Assembly: GCF_000967965.1 (NCBI RefSeq)
Contig: NZ_LACC01000012.1
Location: forward strand, 285,257 to 349,256
Direction: 5' to 3'
From: Pseudomonas fluorescens
Lineage (GTDB): Bacteria > Pseudomonadota > Gammaproteobacteria > Pseudomonadales > Pseudomonadaceae
Length of the DNA: 64,000 nt
The notes under the pieces: generated by a model
Seen by the model: only the letters and a program-made list of their open reading frames with translations
What the model was told of the DNA's origin: nothing
Database searches by the model: none
In this document: piece by piece, positions 1-9,416 of the stretch
Position numbering within the stretch: position 1 is the stretch's first letter
Layout of the letters: each line of letters begins with the position of its first letter
Position numbers and translations under genes: made by a program

Positions 1-1
1 C

Positions 2-3000
2 GATGAAACCCTGGAGCAGGTTCTGACCGCCAGCGGCGTGCACGAAAATGTGCTGCGCCGGCTTCACGTCGAACAGGAGACCCCTCCCTCTCTGTTGGCC
101 GATACCCTCAAGCGCTTCAAGGCCCATGCCGATGCGCAAGCCTGCGCAGAGCTGATTCTGGCCAACCGGATCGGCGAGGAATGGGCCGATTACGCCGTGC
201 GATCCATGACCGAAATGGGCGGCTGGCCTGGCGACAAGGCCATTGAAGTCTTCCAGGGGCCGGGACTGACGGGGGCGGCGATCAAGGACGGCTATGCCCA
301 GGCGACACCGGCCAATACGTTGCAGATGACCTGGACTGACCTGCTGGCGGGGGCGCTGCCCGAGCGGGTGGTGGGGTTCCTTGACGAACAGGCGCTTCGA
401 GAACTGCTCGACCAATGGTTATCCGGTGACGCGCAGATGCGTACCGAAGCATTGCGCGAGCAATGGGCGGCACAGATGGGCCAGCGCAAGCGGCAGTTGT
501 TCGACCTTCTGTACAGTCGTCGGACCCGTTCGGACGATCCTTTGGTGAATTTGCTCAAGGAGGATTTTGCAGAGATCTCGATCAGCCAGGCGCAAGAACT
601 GCTGGGTGAGGCGCACCCCTCGGACGTGCAACACCTGAGCGAAAAAAAACGCGTGCCTTTGCGGCTGGCGGAACACGCCCGCAAGGCCGCCGAACAACTG
701 CGGATGACACGGGCCTATGAAGGCCTTTACCTCGACGCCTTGCACAGCGCTGACAGCGCGCGCCTGGAGTTGCACTCCCTGGCGGCCCTGCCAGGATGGC
801 CGGCGGATTTGCGCCTGGAGGTTCGTGAGTATTCATTCGGGGGAGCGTTGAGCGACAGCCTGGGCCCCGTCGACGCGCCGATCCGCAAAGTGCTGATCCT
901 GGATGAGGATGGCAAATACCAAGCGCGGGACGACAGCGATCAACACCTGCACGGCGCGGACAATGTGTATGCCGCGGTGCTGCATGCGTTGCCGGATTCG
1001 CAACGAACAGCCCTGGGCTTCGGTATCAACGAGGCTGCGCGGCTGGAGCAAGCGATAAAGGCACGTCCCCTGGACCGTCAGGTGTTTGAGCCGATTCTGC
1101 GGGACAACCCGAATTACAAGCCGAGCTACGATCCGACCAGCATGCGCCTGCGCGGCGGCATGCGTGGCTATGCCCGGCAAGCACCGCATGGCATGGGGCT
1201 GCGGCGACGGGCTCAGGCACTGTATCCGGATTTTACCTCGGAGGAGATCGAGACGTTGCTGGTGGAGTTCAGCCAGGGCGAAGGTACGGAGCATGAACGA
1301 CTGGCCCTGCTCGAGACCGAATTCAACCAGTTGAACCGCACCCTGCAACGCTGGATGAACTTGCCGACGCAGTCCTCTCGTTTTACCCCGGCGGGCGTGG
1401 CGGAATGGCATGCGCGGAACAATATCTACAAAGCGCTCAGGCAATGTTGGCAGCGCACCGGGCCGGAGGGTATCGAGGCCTCCAGCGTAGTGCGACCACA
1501 GGCGTTGAGACTGGACAACATTCCCAGGCTGAGCCGACTGCTGGAAACCCTGCCGAAGCTGGAGGCGAACTTCGACCACGTCACCGCGTTGAGCCTGCGC
1601 AATTGCCGGTTGGGCTCCGAGCATCTGTCACTGCTCGACTCTTTTCATGAGGTGCGCTATCTCAATCTGCAAGACAATCTGCTGACGGCGCTTCCGCAGG
1701 CGGTGAAGGACATGCGTCATCTCGTTCACCTGCTTCTTGACGGCAATAATATTGAACTGGATTTAGCGGCGGTCGATCGCCTGAAGAATCTGATGCGCCT
1801 GACGTCCCTGCGCTTGCGCGGCAACCCGCTGAAGCTCATTCCGAACATCAGCCGAATGCCGCAATTACAGGTGCTGTTGCTGGGCGAAACGGGACTGGAC
1901 AGCTGGCCTGTCGGGCTGTTTTCGCAATCGCGTCCGCGCAGTATCTATCTTGATCTGAGCGATAACCCGATCAGCCGGATACCCGAGGTCGCGCCCGGTT
2001 CATTTCGCGCAGAGATATTGGCGCGCACCGTGATCAGTCGGTCCCCGCGCTGGATCTCGCCGGAGAATCTCGAGATCCTCAAGTCTTACATCGAGTCGGT
2101 CGGCATGGACCCGGAGCGTCCTTATCCACCCCGTGGCGTAATCGATAGCGCGGAATGGGGGACGGGTATGTCCGAGCAAGAATGGCAGAAAAAGCAGGAA
2201 ATCTGGGACGCGGTCGAGGATGAGTTCAATTCAATGCCGTTTTTCAATGAACTCGACAAACTCACAAATTCCGCTGACTTCAAGGCCGGTGGGACCTATC
2301 AGACAGAACTGACGACCAAGGTCTGGCGCATGCTCGAAGCCATGGCCCGTGACAGTGAACTGCGCATCAAGTTGTTCAACGAAGCCGCAACACCCACCGA
2401 ATGCGTGGATGGCGTTACGCAACTGTTCAATGCCATGGGCGTGCAGGTGTTGGTCCACGAAGCTTACGCCCTGGAGCGTGCGGACCTGATCGAAACACAG
2501 TTGCTGGAACTGGCCCTGGGCAAGTCCCGGCTCGATGAACTCGCTGCCATTGCCCGTCGCCGGGTGTCAGAGCGGTTGGCGACGGGAGAGCGGTTTCGCC
2601 GTTACGACGCCGATGGCGAAGTGACCGGCACCATCGATGAAGTGGAAGTGCACCTGGCCTACATGACCGATCTGGCGGAGCGCCTGGATTTGCCGTGGCA
2701 GGCGCGGGGCATGCAGTTTCGCAGCATCGCCGAGGTCAGCAAAGAGATGATCGAGGCAGCGTTCCAGCGGATCAAGGCGCTGGAGGAAGGGGATCTGCTG
2801 ATCGACCGGATCTTCGAGCAACGGCTCTGGAAAACCTGGCTGGAATCGACTTGCCGCGAGGAATTGAACGGCTTGAAACGCCGGATCGACGCCACCATCG
2901 ATTTGCAGGATGCGTTGCAGCGCAGGGCCGAGGGTACGCGGCTCACCACTGAGGAAAAGGCTGCGGTGGAGGCTGAAATCAAGGGGCTGTGCAGTGAATT

Positions 3001-3169
3001 GGATAAAAGTGAAACTGACTTTGCCGATGGCAGGCTGATGACTGACGAGGAATATGTGCAAGCCTTGGATGACATCGATCTGCAGATTACGCAGTTGCTG
3101 AAAAAACTGACACAGGAAGCGATGACTCGGGCCAGGCTGGATCGGCTGCGGATTGAATCCACTCAATAG
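2..3169 (+). CDS. NEL-type E3 ubiquitin ligase / LRR effector, N-terminus outside window
   Basis: The reading frame is open to the left edge, so only the last ~1055 residues are present. Numbering here is from the GTG at 38. Residues ~505-650 hold leucine-rich repeats (for example YLNLQDNLLTALP and SLRLRGNPLKLIP). The C-terminal ~330 residues look like the NEL domain of the IpaH/SspH type, with a C-x-D catalytic motif: Cys789 in TECVDGVT. NEL ligases are secreted into host cells, where LRRs choose the substrate and the cysteine carries ubiquitin. The long region before the LRRs resembles the dermonecrotic/DUF6543-like region of large Pseudomonas NEL proteins. A strong terminator follows. Secretion route and target are not visible. 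NEL assignment is from motif recognition. Confidence 0.8.
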   Translation, partial: DETLEQVLTASGVHENVLRRLHVEQETPPSLLADTLKRFKAHADAQACAELILANRIGEEWADYAVRSMTEMGGWPGDKAIEVFQGPGLTGAAIKDGYAQATPANTLQMTWTDLLAGALPERVVGFLDEQALRELLDQWLSGDAQMRTEALREQWAAQMGQRKRQLFDLLYSRRTRSDDPLVNLLKEDFAEISISQAQELLGEAHPSDVQHLSEKKRVPLRLAEHARKAAEQLRMTRAYEGLYLDALHSADSARLELHSLAALPGWPADLRLEVREYSFGGALSDSLGPVDAPIRKVLILDEDGKYQARDDSDQHLHGADNVYAAVLHALPDSQRTALGFGINEAARLEQAIKARPLDRQVFEPILRDNPNYKPSYDPTSMRLRGGMRGYARQAPHGMGLRRRAQALYPDFTSEEIETLLVEFSQGEGTEHERLALLETEFNQLNRTLQRWMNLPTQSSRFTPAGVAEWHARNNIYKALRQCWQRTGPEGIEASSVVRPQALRLDNIPRLSRLLETLPKLEANFDHVTALSLRNCRLGSEHLSLLDSFHEVRYLNLQDNLLTALPQAVKDMRHLVHLLLDGNNIELDLAAVDRLKNLMRLTSLRLRGNPLKLIPNISRMPQLQVLLLGETGLDSWPVGLFSQSRPRSIYLDLSDNPISRIPEVAPGSFRAEILARTVISRSPRWISPENLEILKSYIESVGMDPERPYPPRGVIDSAEWGTGMSEQEWQKKQEIWDAVEDEFNSMPFFNELDKLTNSADFKAGGTYQTELTTKVWRMLEAMARDSELRIKLFNEAATPTECVDGVTQLFNAMGVQVLVHEAYALERADLIETQLLELALGKSRLDELAAIARRRVSERLATGERFRRYDADGEVTGTIDEVEVHLAYMTDLAERLDLPWQARGMQFRSIAEVSKEMIEAAFQRIKALEEGDLLIDRIFEQRLWKTWLESTCREELNGLKRRIDATIDLQDALQRRAEGTRLTTEEKAAVEAEIKGLCSELDKSETDFADGRLMTDEEYVQALDDIDLQITQLLKKLTQEAMTRARLDRLRIESTQ

Positions 3170-3181
3170 CAACGGAAAAAA

Positions 3182-3215
3182 CAAAGGCCTCTACACGCTG
3201 CGTGTGAGGCCTTTG
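3182..3215. terminator. Bidirectional rho-independent terminator between the NEL gene and ureC
   Basis: Ten-base arms CAAAGGCCTC (3182-3191) and GAGGCCTTTG (3206-3215) enclose a further ACACG-CTG-CGTGT stem. On the minus strand the hairpin is followed by a run of six T, so it best serves ureC, and it lies between two convergent genes. Confidence 0.85.
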
Positions 3216-3235
3216 TCTGTCATGCGGTAACCGGT

Positions 3236-4936
3236 TCAGAACAGGAAGTAACGCTGGGCCATCGGCAAGGTTTGCGCCGGCTCACACCACAGCAACACAC
3301 CGTCAGCCTTGACCTGATAGGTCTGCGGATCAACGTCGATGTCCGGCAGGTAATCGTTGTGAATCAGGTCGGTTTTCTGCACGTCACGGCAGCCTTTGAC
3401 CACGGCGATTTTCTTCTTCAAACCCAGGGCTTCGGGCAAGCCTGCATCCTGTGCGGCCTGGCTGATGAAGGTCATGCTGGTGGCGTGCAGCGAGCCGCCG
3501 AAGCTGGCGAACATCGGGCGGTAGTGCACCGGTTGTGGCGTCGGGATCGAGGCATTGGCGTCACCCATCAGGCTGGCCGCAATGGCACCGCCCTTGAGAA
3601 TCAGCGTCGGCTTCACGCCAAAAAACGCCGGGCGCCAGAGCACCAGGTCCGCCCATTTTCCCACTTCGACCGAACCCACTTCATGGCTGATGCCGTGGGT
3701 GATCGCCGGGTTGATGGTGTACTTGGCGATGTAGCGTTTGGCGCGGAAGTTGTCGTTGTCTTGACCATCGCCGGGCAGCGGCCCGCGTTGTTTTTTCATC
3801 TTGTCGGCGGTCTGCCAGGTGCGGGTGATGACCTCGCCGACACGCCCCATGGCCTGACTGTCGGAGCTGATCATCGAGAACGCACCGAGGTCGTGGAGGA
3901 TGTCTTCGGCGGCAATCGTCTCGCGGCGAATGCGGCTTTCGGCGAAGGCCACATCCTCGGCAATGCTCGGGTCGAGGTGATGGCAGACCATCAGCATGTC
4001 GAGGTGTTCATCAATGGTGTTGCGGGTGAACGGCCGGGTCGGGTTGGTGGAACTGGGCAGCACGTTGGTAAAACCGCAGGCCTTGATGATGTCCGGCGCA
4101 TGACCGCCACCGGCACCTTCGGTGTGATAGGTGTGAATGGTGCGGCCCTTGAAGGCGGCGAGGGTGGTTTCGACAAAACCGGATTCGTTGAGGGTGTCGG
4201 TGTGGATCGCCACCTGCACGTCGAACCGGTCGGCCACGTTCAGGCAGTTGTCGATACTCGCAGGTGTCGTGCCCCAGTCCTCATGCAACTTGAGGCCGAT
4301 GGCCCCGGCCTTGACCTGTTCGATCAATGGTTCCGGCAGGCTGGCGTTACCCTTGCCGGTCAGGCCGATGTTCATCGGGAACGCGTCGGCGGCCTGGAGC
4401 ATGCGCGCAAGGTGCCACGGCCCGGAGGTGCATGTGGTCGCATTGGTGCCGGTGGCCGGTCCGGTGCCGCCACCGATCATGGTGGTGACGCCGCTCATCA
4501 ATGCCTCTTCGATCTGCTGCGGGCAGATGAAGTGGATGTGGGTGTCGATGCCGCCGGCGGTGAGGATCATGCCCTCACCGGCGATGACTTCGGTGCTGGC
4601 GCCAATGGCGATGTTGACGTTGGGCTGGATGTCCGGGTTGCCGGCCTTGCCGATCGCCGCGATGCGCCCGTCCTTGAGACCGACGTCGGCCTTGACGATG
4701 CCCCAATGGTCGATGATCAGCGCGTTGGTGATCAGCGTGTCGACCACCTCGGCGGCCAGCAACTGGCTCTGGCCCTGGCCGTCACGGATGACTTTACCGC
4801 CACCGAATTTCACTTCTTCACCGTAGGTGGTGAAGTCCTGTTCCACTTCGATCCACAACTCGGTGTCGGCCAGGCGCACCTTGTCACCGACAGTGGGACC
4901 GAACATGTCGGCGTAGGCTTGACGGCTGATTTTCAT
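3236..4936 (-). CDS. ureC: Urease subunit alpha
   Basis: Catalytic subunit (566 aa) of the nickel urease, which hydrolyses urea to ammonia and carbamate in the cytoplasm. The nickel-binding HIH pair is at residues 133-135, the carbamylated lysine at ~216 (GLKLHEDWG) and the catalytic histidine at ~319-320 (MVCHHLD). Length matches the family. The start is set at MKISRQAY; a longer frame to 4978 runs into a repeat and adds 14 unrelated residues. GAGGAA motifs precede this ATG. It is the last gene of ureD-ureA-GNAT-GNAT-ureB-ureC. The accessory genes ureE, ureF and ureG are not in the window. Confidence 0.98.
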   Translation of the reverse strand: MKISRQAYADMFGPTVGDKVRLADTELWIEVEQDFTTYGEEVKFGGGKVIRDGQGQSQLLAAEVVDTLITNALIIDHWGIVKADVGLKDGRIAAIGKAGNPDIQPNVNIAIGASTEVIAGEGMILTAGGIDTHIHFICPQQIEEALMSGVTTMIGGGTGPATGTNATTCTSGPWHLARMLQAADAFPMNIGLTGKGNASLPEPLIEQVKAGAIGLKLHEDWGTTPASIDNCLNVADRFDVQVAIHTDTLNESGFVETTLAAFKGRTIHTYHTEGAGGGHAPDIIKACGFTNVLPSSTNPTRPFTRNTIDEHLDMLMVCHHLDPSIAEDVAFAESRIRRETIAAEDILHDLGAFSMISSDSQAMGRVGEVITRTWQTADKMKKQRGPLPGDGQDNDNFRAKRYIAKYTINPAITHGISHEVGSVEVGKWADLVLWRPAFFGVKPTLILKGGAIAASLMGDANASIPTPQPVHYRPMFASFGGSLHATSMTFISQAAQDAGLPEALGLKKKIAVVKGCRDVQKTDLIHNDYLPDIDVDPQTYQVKADGVLLWCEPAQTLPMAQRYFLF

Positions 4937-4955
4937 TTCCTCGTTCCTCGGAACT

Positions 4956-5055
4956 GAGCTGCAAGCTTCAAGCTGCAAGCCTCAAGTAAAAGCAAAATTG
5001 TGAGTGCCGCAAAACTGCTTTTTTCTTGCAGCTTGTGGCTTGCAGCTTGTGGCTG
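4956..5055. repeat. Imperfect inverted repeat (AGCTTCAAGCTGCAAG type) between ureB and ureC
   Basis: The left part carries two tandem GCTGCAAGC-like units (about 4958-4985). The right part carries CTTGCAGCTTGTGG twice (about 5025-5052). The two sides pair into a long imperfect hairpin. A related element lies between urtD and urtE. Confidence 0.75.
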
Positions 5056-5059
5056 CTCC

Positions 5060-5364
5060 TCAGAGATCACCCATGACCCGACCGGCAAACCCGAACACCC
5101 GACGATGCCCCGCCAAATCCACCAACTCCACCTCGCGGCTCTGCCCCGGTTCGAAGCGCACCGCGGTACCGGCAGGAATATTCAAGCGCATGCCACGACT
5201 GGCGGCACGGTCGAAAGTCAGGGCGTCGTTGGTTTCGAAAAAGTGGTAGTGCGAGCCGACCTGGATCGGCCGATCACCACTGTTGGCCACTTTCAGGCTG
5301 ATCGTGCGCCGGCCGACGTTGAGCTCGATCTCGCCAGGCTGGATCTGATATTCACCGGGAATCA

Positions 5365-5365
<1 letters not shown>
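5060..5365 (-). CDS. ureB: Urease subunit beta
   Basis: Small structural subunit of urease, 101 aa, starting MIPGEYQIQ and containing the family segment [11 protein letters not shown]. It packs with UreA and UreC in the cytoplasmic enzyme. The ATG at 5365 is preferred over a TTG one codon upstream because AAGGAG lies 7 nt before it. The start shares one base with the stop of the preceding acetyltransferase gene, implying translational coupling. UreA and UreB are separate proteins, as usual in proteobacteria. Confidence 0.97.
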
Positions 5366-5904
<539 letters not shown>

Positions 5905-6438
5905 TCACTCCTTGTTGGCGGCGGGTGGTTGCGCGCCAGGATTGAGGTTCAGTTGCATGAAGGTCAGGTCCAGCCAGCGGCCGAACTTGGTACCGACCTG
6001 AGGCATTTGCCCGGTGGTGATAAAGCCGATGCGCTCATGCAAGCGAATGGAGGCGGCGTTACCGCTTTCGATGGCGGCGACCATCACGTGCTTGCCGCAG
6101 CCTTTGGCGCGTTCAATCAGCGATTCCATCAGTTGCGGACCGAGGCCGTTGCCGCGCTGGTCGCTGCGCACATAGACCGAGTGCTCGACGGTGTGGCGGA
6201 AACCGTCGAAGGGTCGCCAGTCGCCGAACGAGGCGTACCCGAGCACCGTGTTGTCGGCATCGACAATCACCAGAATCGGGTACGCCTGGGATTGCCGGGC
6301 GTTGAACCAGGCCTGGCGGTTACCGAGGTCGACCGCCTGCTCGTTCCAGATCGCTGTGGTGTTGAGTACCGCGTCGTTGTAGATGTCGCGGATGGCTGGC
6401 AAGTCGGCATGCACGGCATCGCGGATGTGGTAAGTCAT
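5905..6438 (-). CDS. GNAT N-acetyltransferase, phosphinothricin/methionine-sulfoximine type
   Basis: 177 residues. It begins with the pattern typical of Pat/PitA-like enzymes (IRDAVHADLPAIRDIYNDAV, then a TAIWNE segment). The acetyl-CoA motif is VRSDQRGNGLGPQLM and the C-terminal part is ESGNAASIRLHERIGF. Relatives acetylate phosphinothricin, methionine sulfoximine or methionine sulfone. From memory, P. aeruginosa PA4866 is this kind of enzyme and lies in the same place between ureA and ureB, supporting orthology. It is embedded in the urease operon with short gaps on both sides. Confidence 0.88.
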   Translation of the reverse strand: MTYHIRDAVHADLPAIRDIYNDAVLNTTAIWNEQAVDLGNRQAWFNARQSQAYPILVIVDADNTVLGYASFGDWRPFDGFRHTVEHSVYVRSDQRGNGLGPQLMESLIERAKGCGKHVMVAAIESGNAASIRLHERIGFITTGQMPQVGTKFGRWLDLTFMQLNLNPGAQPPAANKE

Positions 6439-6447
6439 GGCGCGGCC

Positions 6448-6750
6448 TCAGGCGATGGGTTGGTGGACGGTGACCAGTTTGGTGCCATCGGGAAAGGTGG
6501 CTTCGACCTGGATTTCCGGGATCATTTCCGGGATGCCTTCCATCACTTGTTCGCGGGTTAGCAGGGTGGTACCGAAGTGCATCAGGTCGGCCACTGTCTG
6601 GCCGTCGCGGGCGCCTTCAAGCAGCGCGGCGGAAATGTAGGCCATGGCCTCCGGGTAATTGAGTTTCACGCCACGAGCCAAACGCCGCTCGGCCACCAGG
6701 CCGGCGGTGAAGATCAGCAGCTTGTCTTTTTCGCGTGGGGTCAGGTCCAT
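6448..6750 (-). CDS. ureA: Urease subunit gamma
   Basis: 100-residue small structural subunit of urease with the family start [14 protein letters not shown] and the conserved [13 protein letters not shown] segment. Length is exactly that of the family. It lies between ureD (69 nt upstream) and the PitA-like acetyltransferase. The ribosome site is weak (GGA about 8 nt before the ATG). Confidence 0.97.
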   Translation of the reverse strand: MDLTPREKDKLLIFTAGLVAERRLARGVKLNYPEAMAYISAALLEGARDGQTVADLMHFGTTLLTREQVMEGIPEMIPEIQVEATFPDGTKLVTVHQPIA

Positions 6751-6819
6751 TGTTGCAATCCGTATTCGGCAGTTAAAAGGTCATTCAATCTGAGAGCACA
6801 ATCCCTGTGGGAGCGCATT

Positions 6820-7659
6820 TCAAGTGTTCCAAATTCGTGGTGGCATGGCTTCGCGCCCCAGTAGTGTCGGACGCAACAAACGCCACAAGTCAATCAACCA
6901 TCCTCGCGCCAACAACGCTTCACTGGCCAGACACCGTGCAACCAGCAACCCCGGCAATTGGGTCAGATCCCCGCGCACGTCGTTGGGCAATGAACGGCAG
7001 GTTTCCAGCAAGTCGCAATCGATTTCCCCTGTCACCAACAACGTCGCAAACACCGGTTGCCCATCGAGCCCGATGGGCGAATCCAGCAAGCCGTCCGCCC
7101 CGACAATGCGCTGGCGTTCATGCCAGAGCAACTGGCCGTCGCGACGGATATCCAGTTGCGCCTGGAAGTGCCCGAGATCGAAGCGTTCGCCGCTGGCCGG
7201 ACGGCCCAGGGCCACGACGTCCCAGTAGAACAGTCGCGCATCGCCTTCAAGGTCGATGCAAGTGCTGAGTTCAGCCTGGGCAGCGCTGAAAATGATCGTC
7301 TCCTGGGGCAGCCATTCCAGTGTCGCACCGGCCGCCACCTTCAACTTCAGCTGCTGATAGGCGGGGCCGGCGGCGCGATACCACTTGGCCGCACCGGGGC
7401 TGGTGATTTGTGCCCAGGCATCGCGCTCGACGCTGGCCGAGATGTCCAGCCGATCGCCACCGGCAATACCGCCGGGCGGGTGGACGATGATGTGCTGGCA
7501 GACTTCTGGCCCTTCGGCATACAGGTGTTTTTGCACGCGCAAAGGGCCTTTGTGTCGACGCTGGACCGGGCGAGTGGTGTTGTCGAATCGGGCGTAGCCC
7601 AGCTCCAGTTCGGCGTGCCAACTGGGGGTAAACAAGGCGCCAGATGCGGGAAGAGTCAT
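6820..7659 (-). CDS. ureD: Urease accessory protein UreD
   Basis: 279-residue scaffold of the UreDFG complex, which delivers nickel and carbon dioxide to the UreABC apoenzyme. Family motifs include [27 protein letters not shown] and QETIIFSAA. It is the first gene of the urease operon, 35 nt downstream of a predicted sigma-54 -12 element. Nickel delivery also needs UreE/F/G, which are not seen here and must be encoded elsewhere. Confidence 0.97.
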   Translation of the reverse strand: MTLPASGALFTPSWHAELELGYARFDNTTRPVQRRHKGPLRVQKHLYAEGPEVCQHIIVHPPGGIAGGDRLDISASVERDAWAQITSPGAAKWYRAAGPAYQQLKLKVAAGATLEWLPQETIIFSAAQAELSTCIDLEGDARLFYWDVVALGRPASGERFDLGHFQAQLDIRRDGQLLWHERQRIVGADGLLDSPIGLDGQPVFATLLVTGEIDCDLLETCRSLPNDVRGDLTQLPGLLVARCLASEALLARGWLIDLWRLLRPTLLGREAMPPRIWNT

Positions 7660-7693
7660 AGTCAGTGCTTATCGTGAGGTCGTCACGATGTTT

Positions 7694-7707
7694 GCAAAGG
7701 CTGTGCC
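7694..7707 (-). promoter_or_regulatory. Sigma-54 (-24/-12) promoter of the urease operon
   Basis: Read on the minus strand the site is GGCACAGCCCTTGC-like: GGCACAGCCTTTGC, with GG and GC separated by exactly 10 nt as in the TGGCAC-N5-TTGC consensus. It lies 35 nt before the ureD ATG. This is a direct match to the RpoN consensus; use in vivo is inferred. Confidence 0.8.
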
Positions 7708-7749
7708 GTAAGGTATCGCAGGCAGGAGGCGGCTATTGCCTGGTTTTAC

Positions 7750-7764
7750 GCACCAACAGGGGGC
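7750..7764. promoter_or_regulatory. NtrC-like enhancer site, proximal
   Basis: GCACC-AACAG-GGGGC fits 9 of 10 fixed positions of the NtrC palindrome GCACC-N5-GGTGC. It lies about 56 bp upstream of the sigma-54 element of ureD. Confidence 0.6.
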
Positions 7765-7781
7765 GCCCCATGAAATATGGC

Positions 7782-7796
7782 GCAACAAATTGGTGC
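7782..7796. promoter_or_regulatory. NtrC-like enhancer site, distal
   Basis: GCAAC-AAATT-GGTGC fits 9 of 10 fixed positions of the NtrC palindrome. Its centre is 32 bp (three helical turns) from the proximal site, a classical spacing for cooperative NtrC dimers. Confidence 0.65.
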
Positions 7797-7910
7797 TTTA
7801 CCCGTCTTTTAGACATACATATGTACCGCCATCTCTACTCCCGAAGAACTCAGTATCCAGGTGTACGCTCCCTCCTGTTGCGGGGCGACTGAATATTCTG
7901 GAGCTTCTTG

Positions 7911-8606
7911 ATGACTAGCCATACAGATCGTGAAAATGCACGCAAACTGCTTGAGCTGCTTGCAAAACTACCATCTGAGCAACCCTCTTCGGCCGCACCC
8001 GTGTTGCCACCCTTGAGCCAACCCTTCAATTTTGCGGACGAAGCCGCGTTATGGCTGCACCATCATAAACGCGAGGGCGATAGAGAATATGGTGCGCTCG
8101 TCTTGCAGCGCCCTGATGGCAAGTATGTCGCCACAATGCCTATCGAAGGTGAGGCAACTTCATTTGATTTAGAACGTTTGCTGGCATACGACCGTGAGAC
8201 CCGGACAATCAGTCATCCGGCGGGATATCTTTGCGTAGGCCGTTATCACAGCCATCCGGAATATGCAGAACAGACTGCCCGGTCTCACCCCCACTACAGC
8301 GCAGACCAGATCAAGTTGCATCAGGCGCTGCCTTCGACAGTCGATCTCGCTACAACTTTCAGGCATGTCGATGTCTTCAAAAACAATTACATTTCAAGTC
8401 ACGATGGTTCTCTGGTGGCCTACTCCATCAATCCACAAAACGCATCCGGCAATCCTGGATTCGGACTGGGTTCCACGCCCGAAAGTCGAATCAAGAGGAT
8501 CGTGACCATTGGCCAGTTGCGTGTCCTTGATCCAGGCACGGTCTGGAGTGGATTTCGCGGCCAGATCACGTCTGATTGGGTTCCTCACCGGGCTGGCGGA
8601 CAGTGA
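7911..8606 (+). CDS. JAMM/DUF4329-like protein of unknown function
   Basis: 231-residue protein with no signal peptide. The central part has the spacing of a JAMM/MPN-like metal centre: Glu59 in REYGALVL, HSHP at 113-116, and Ser130-Ala-Asp132. This pattern resembles DUF4329 and related JAB-fold families. The N-terminal 40 residues look unstructured (Ser/Pro-rich). The ATG at 7911 is chosen over a TTG at 7908, with GGAG 7 nt upstream. It stands alone on the plus strand between urt and ure, ending 5 nt from urtE. Composition is less GC-rich than its neighbours, suggesting later insertion. Peptidase activity is inference only. Confidence 0.7.
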   Translation: MTSHTDRENARKLLELLAKLPSEQPSSAAPVLPPLSQPFNFADEAALWLHHHKREGDREYGALVLQRPDGKYVATMPIEGEATSFDLERLLAYDRETRTISHPAGYLCVGRYHSHPEYAEQTARSHPHYSADQIKLHQALPSTVDLATTFRHVDVFKNNYISSHDGSLVAYSINPQNASGNPGFGLGSTPESRIKRIVTIGQLRVLDPGTVWSGFRGQITSDWVPHRAGGQ

Positions 8607-8611
8607 TCGAC

Positions 8612-9310
8612 TCAGATCGTGACGAGCCCACGCACACCTTCGGCCTCCATGTTTTCACCGCGCCCCTGCTGCACGATTTCGCCCCGGGACATCACCAGGT
8701 ACTGGTCGGCCAGTTCGGCGGCGAAGTCGTAGAACTGCTCCACCAGTAGAATGGCCATGTCGCCCCGGGCCGCGAGTTTTTTGATCACGGCACCGATCTC
8801 CTTGATCACCGACGGCTGGATGCCTTCGGTGGGTTCGTCGAGGATCAGCAGGCGAGGGCGGCTGGCCAGCGCACGACCGATGGCCAGTTGTTGTTGCTGG
8901 CCGCCGGAAAGATCACCCCCCCGGCGTTGCTTCATTTGCAGCAGCACCGGGAACAGCTCGTAGATGAACGCCGGCACTTCCTTCGCTTCGCTGCCGGGAA
9001 AGCGCGACAGGCCCATCAGCAGGTTTTCCTCGACGGTCAGGCGGCCGAAGATCTCCCGGCCCTGCGGCACGTAGGCGATTCCGGCATGCACACGCTGGTG
9101 CGGCTTGAATGTGGTGATCGGCTTGCCTTCCCAGTTCACGGCGCCTTCCTTCGCTGGCAGCAGGCCCATCAGGCATTTGAGCAGGGTGGTCTTGCCCACG
9201 CCGTTACGCCCGAGCAGGCAGGTAACTTCGCCGACCTTCACGTCAAACGTCAGGCCGCGCAGGATGTGGCTTCCGCCGTAGTACTGGTGCAGTTTTTCGA
9301 CTTGAAGCAT
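8612..9310 (-). CDS. urtE: Urea ABC transporter ATP-binding subunit UrtE
   Basis: 232-residue ATPase of the LivF type. Walker A is GRNGVGKTT (34-42), the ABC signature is LSGGQQQQLAIGRAL, and Walker B is LLILDEPTEGIQP. With UrtD it powers import of urea through UrtBC. The start MLQVEKL at 9310 has GGAGG 7 nt upstream; the open frame to 9352 runs into an intergenic repeat. Last gene of urtABCDE. Confidence 0.96.
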   Translation of the reverse strand: MLQVEKLHQYYGGSHILRGLTFDVKVGEVTCLLGRNGVGKTTLLKCLMGLLPAKEGAVNWEGKPITTFKPHQRVHAGIAYVPQGREIFGRLTVEENLLMGLSRFPGSEAKEVPAFIYELFPVLLQMKQRRGGDLSGGQQQQLAIGRALASRPRLLILDEPTEGIQPSVIKEIGAVIKKLAARGDMAILLVEQFYDFAAELADQYLVMSRGEIVQQGRGENMEAEGVRGLVTI

Positions 9311-9326
9311 AGGCCCTCCGGGCAGT

Positions 9327-9411
9327 TGTAAGCAGCAAGCTTCAAGCTGCAAGAAAAAGCCGGATATGACCCAGCTTTAACTTGCCGCTTGTAGCTAAAA
9401 GCTTGTAGCTG
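9327..9411. repeat. Second copy of the AGCTTCAAGCTGCAAG-type inverted repeat, between urtD and urtE
   Basis: AAGCAGCAAGCTTCAAGCTGCAAG (about 9330-9353) faces CTTGCCGCTTGTAGCTAAAAGCTTGTAGCT (about 9381-9410). This gives an imperfect hairpin like the one between ureB and ureC. Confidence 0.7.
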
Positions 9412-9416
9412 TCGCG

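Noticed and set aside
3272..4957. A 561-codon open frame on the plus strand opposite ureC
   Set aside because: It is the antisense of a certain gene in high-GC DNA, without a ribosome site or family features.
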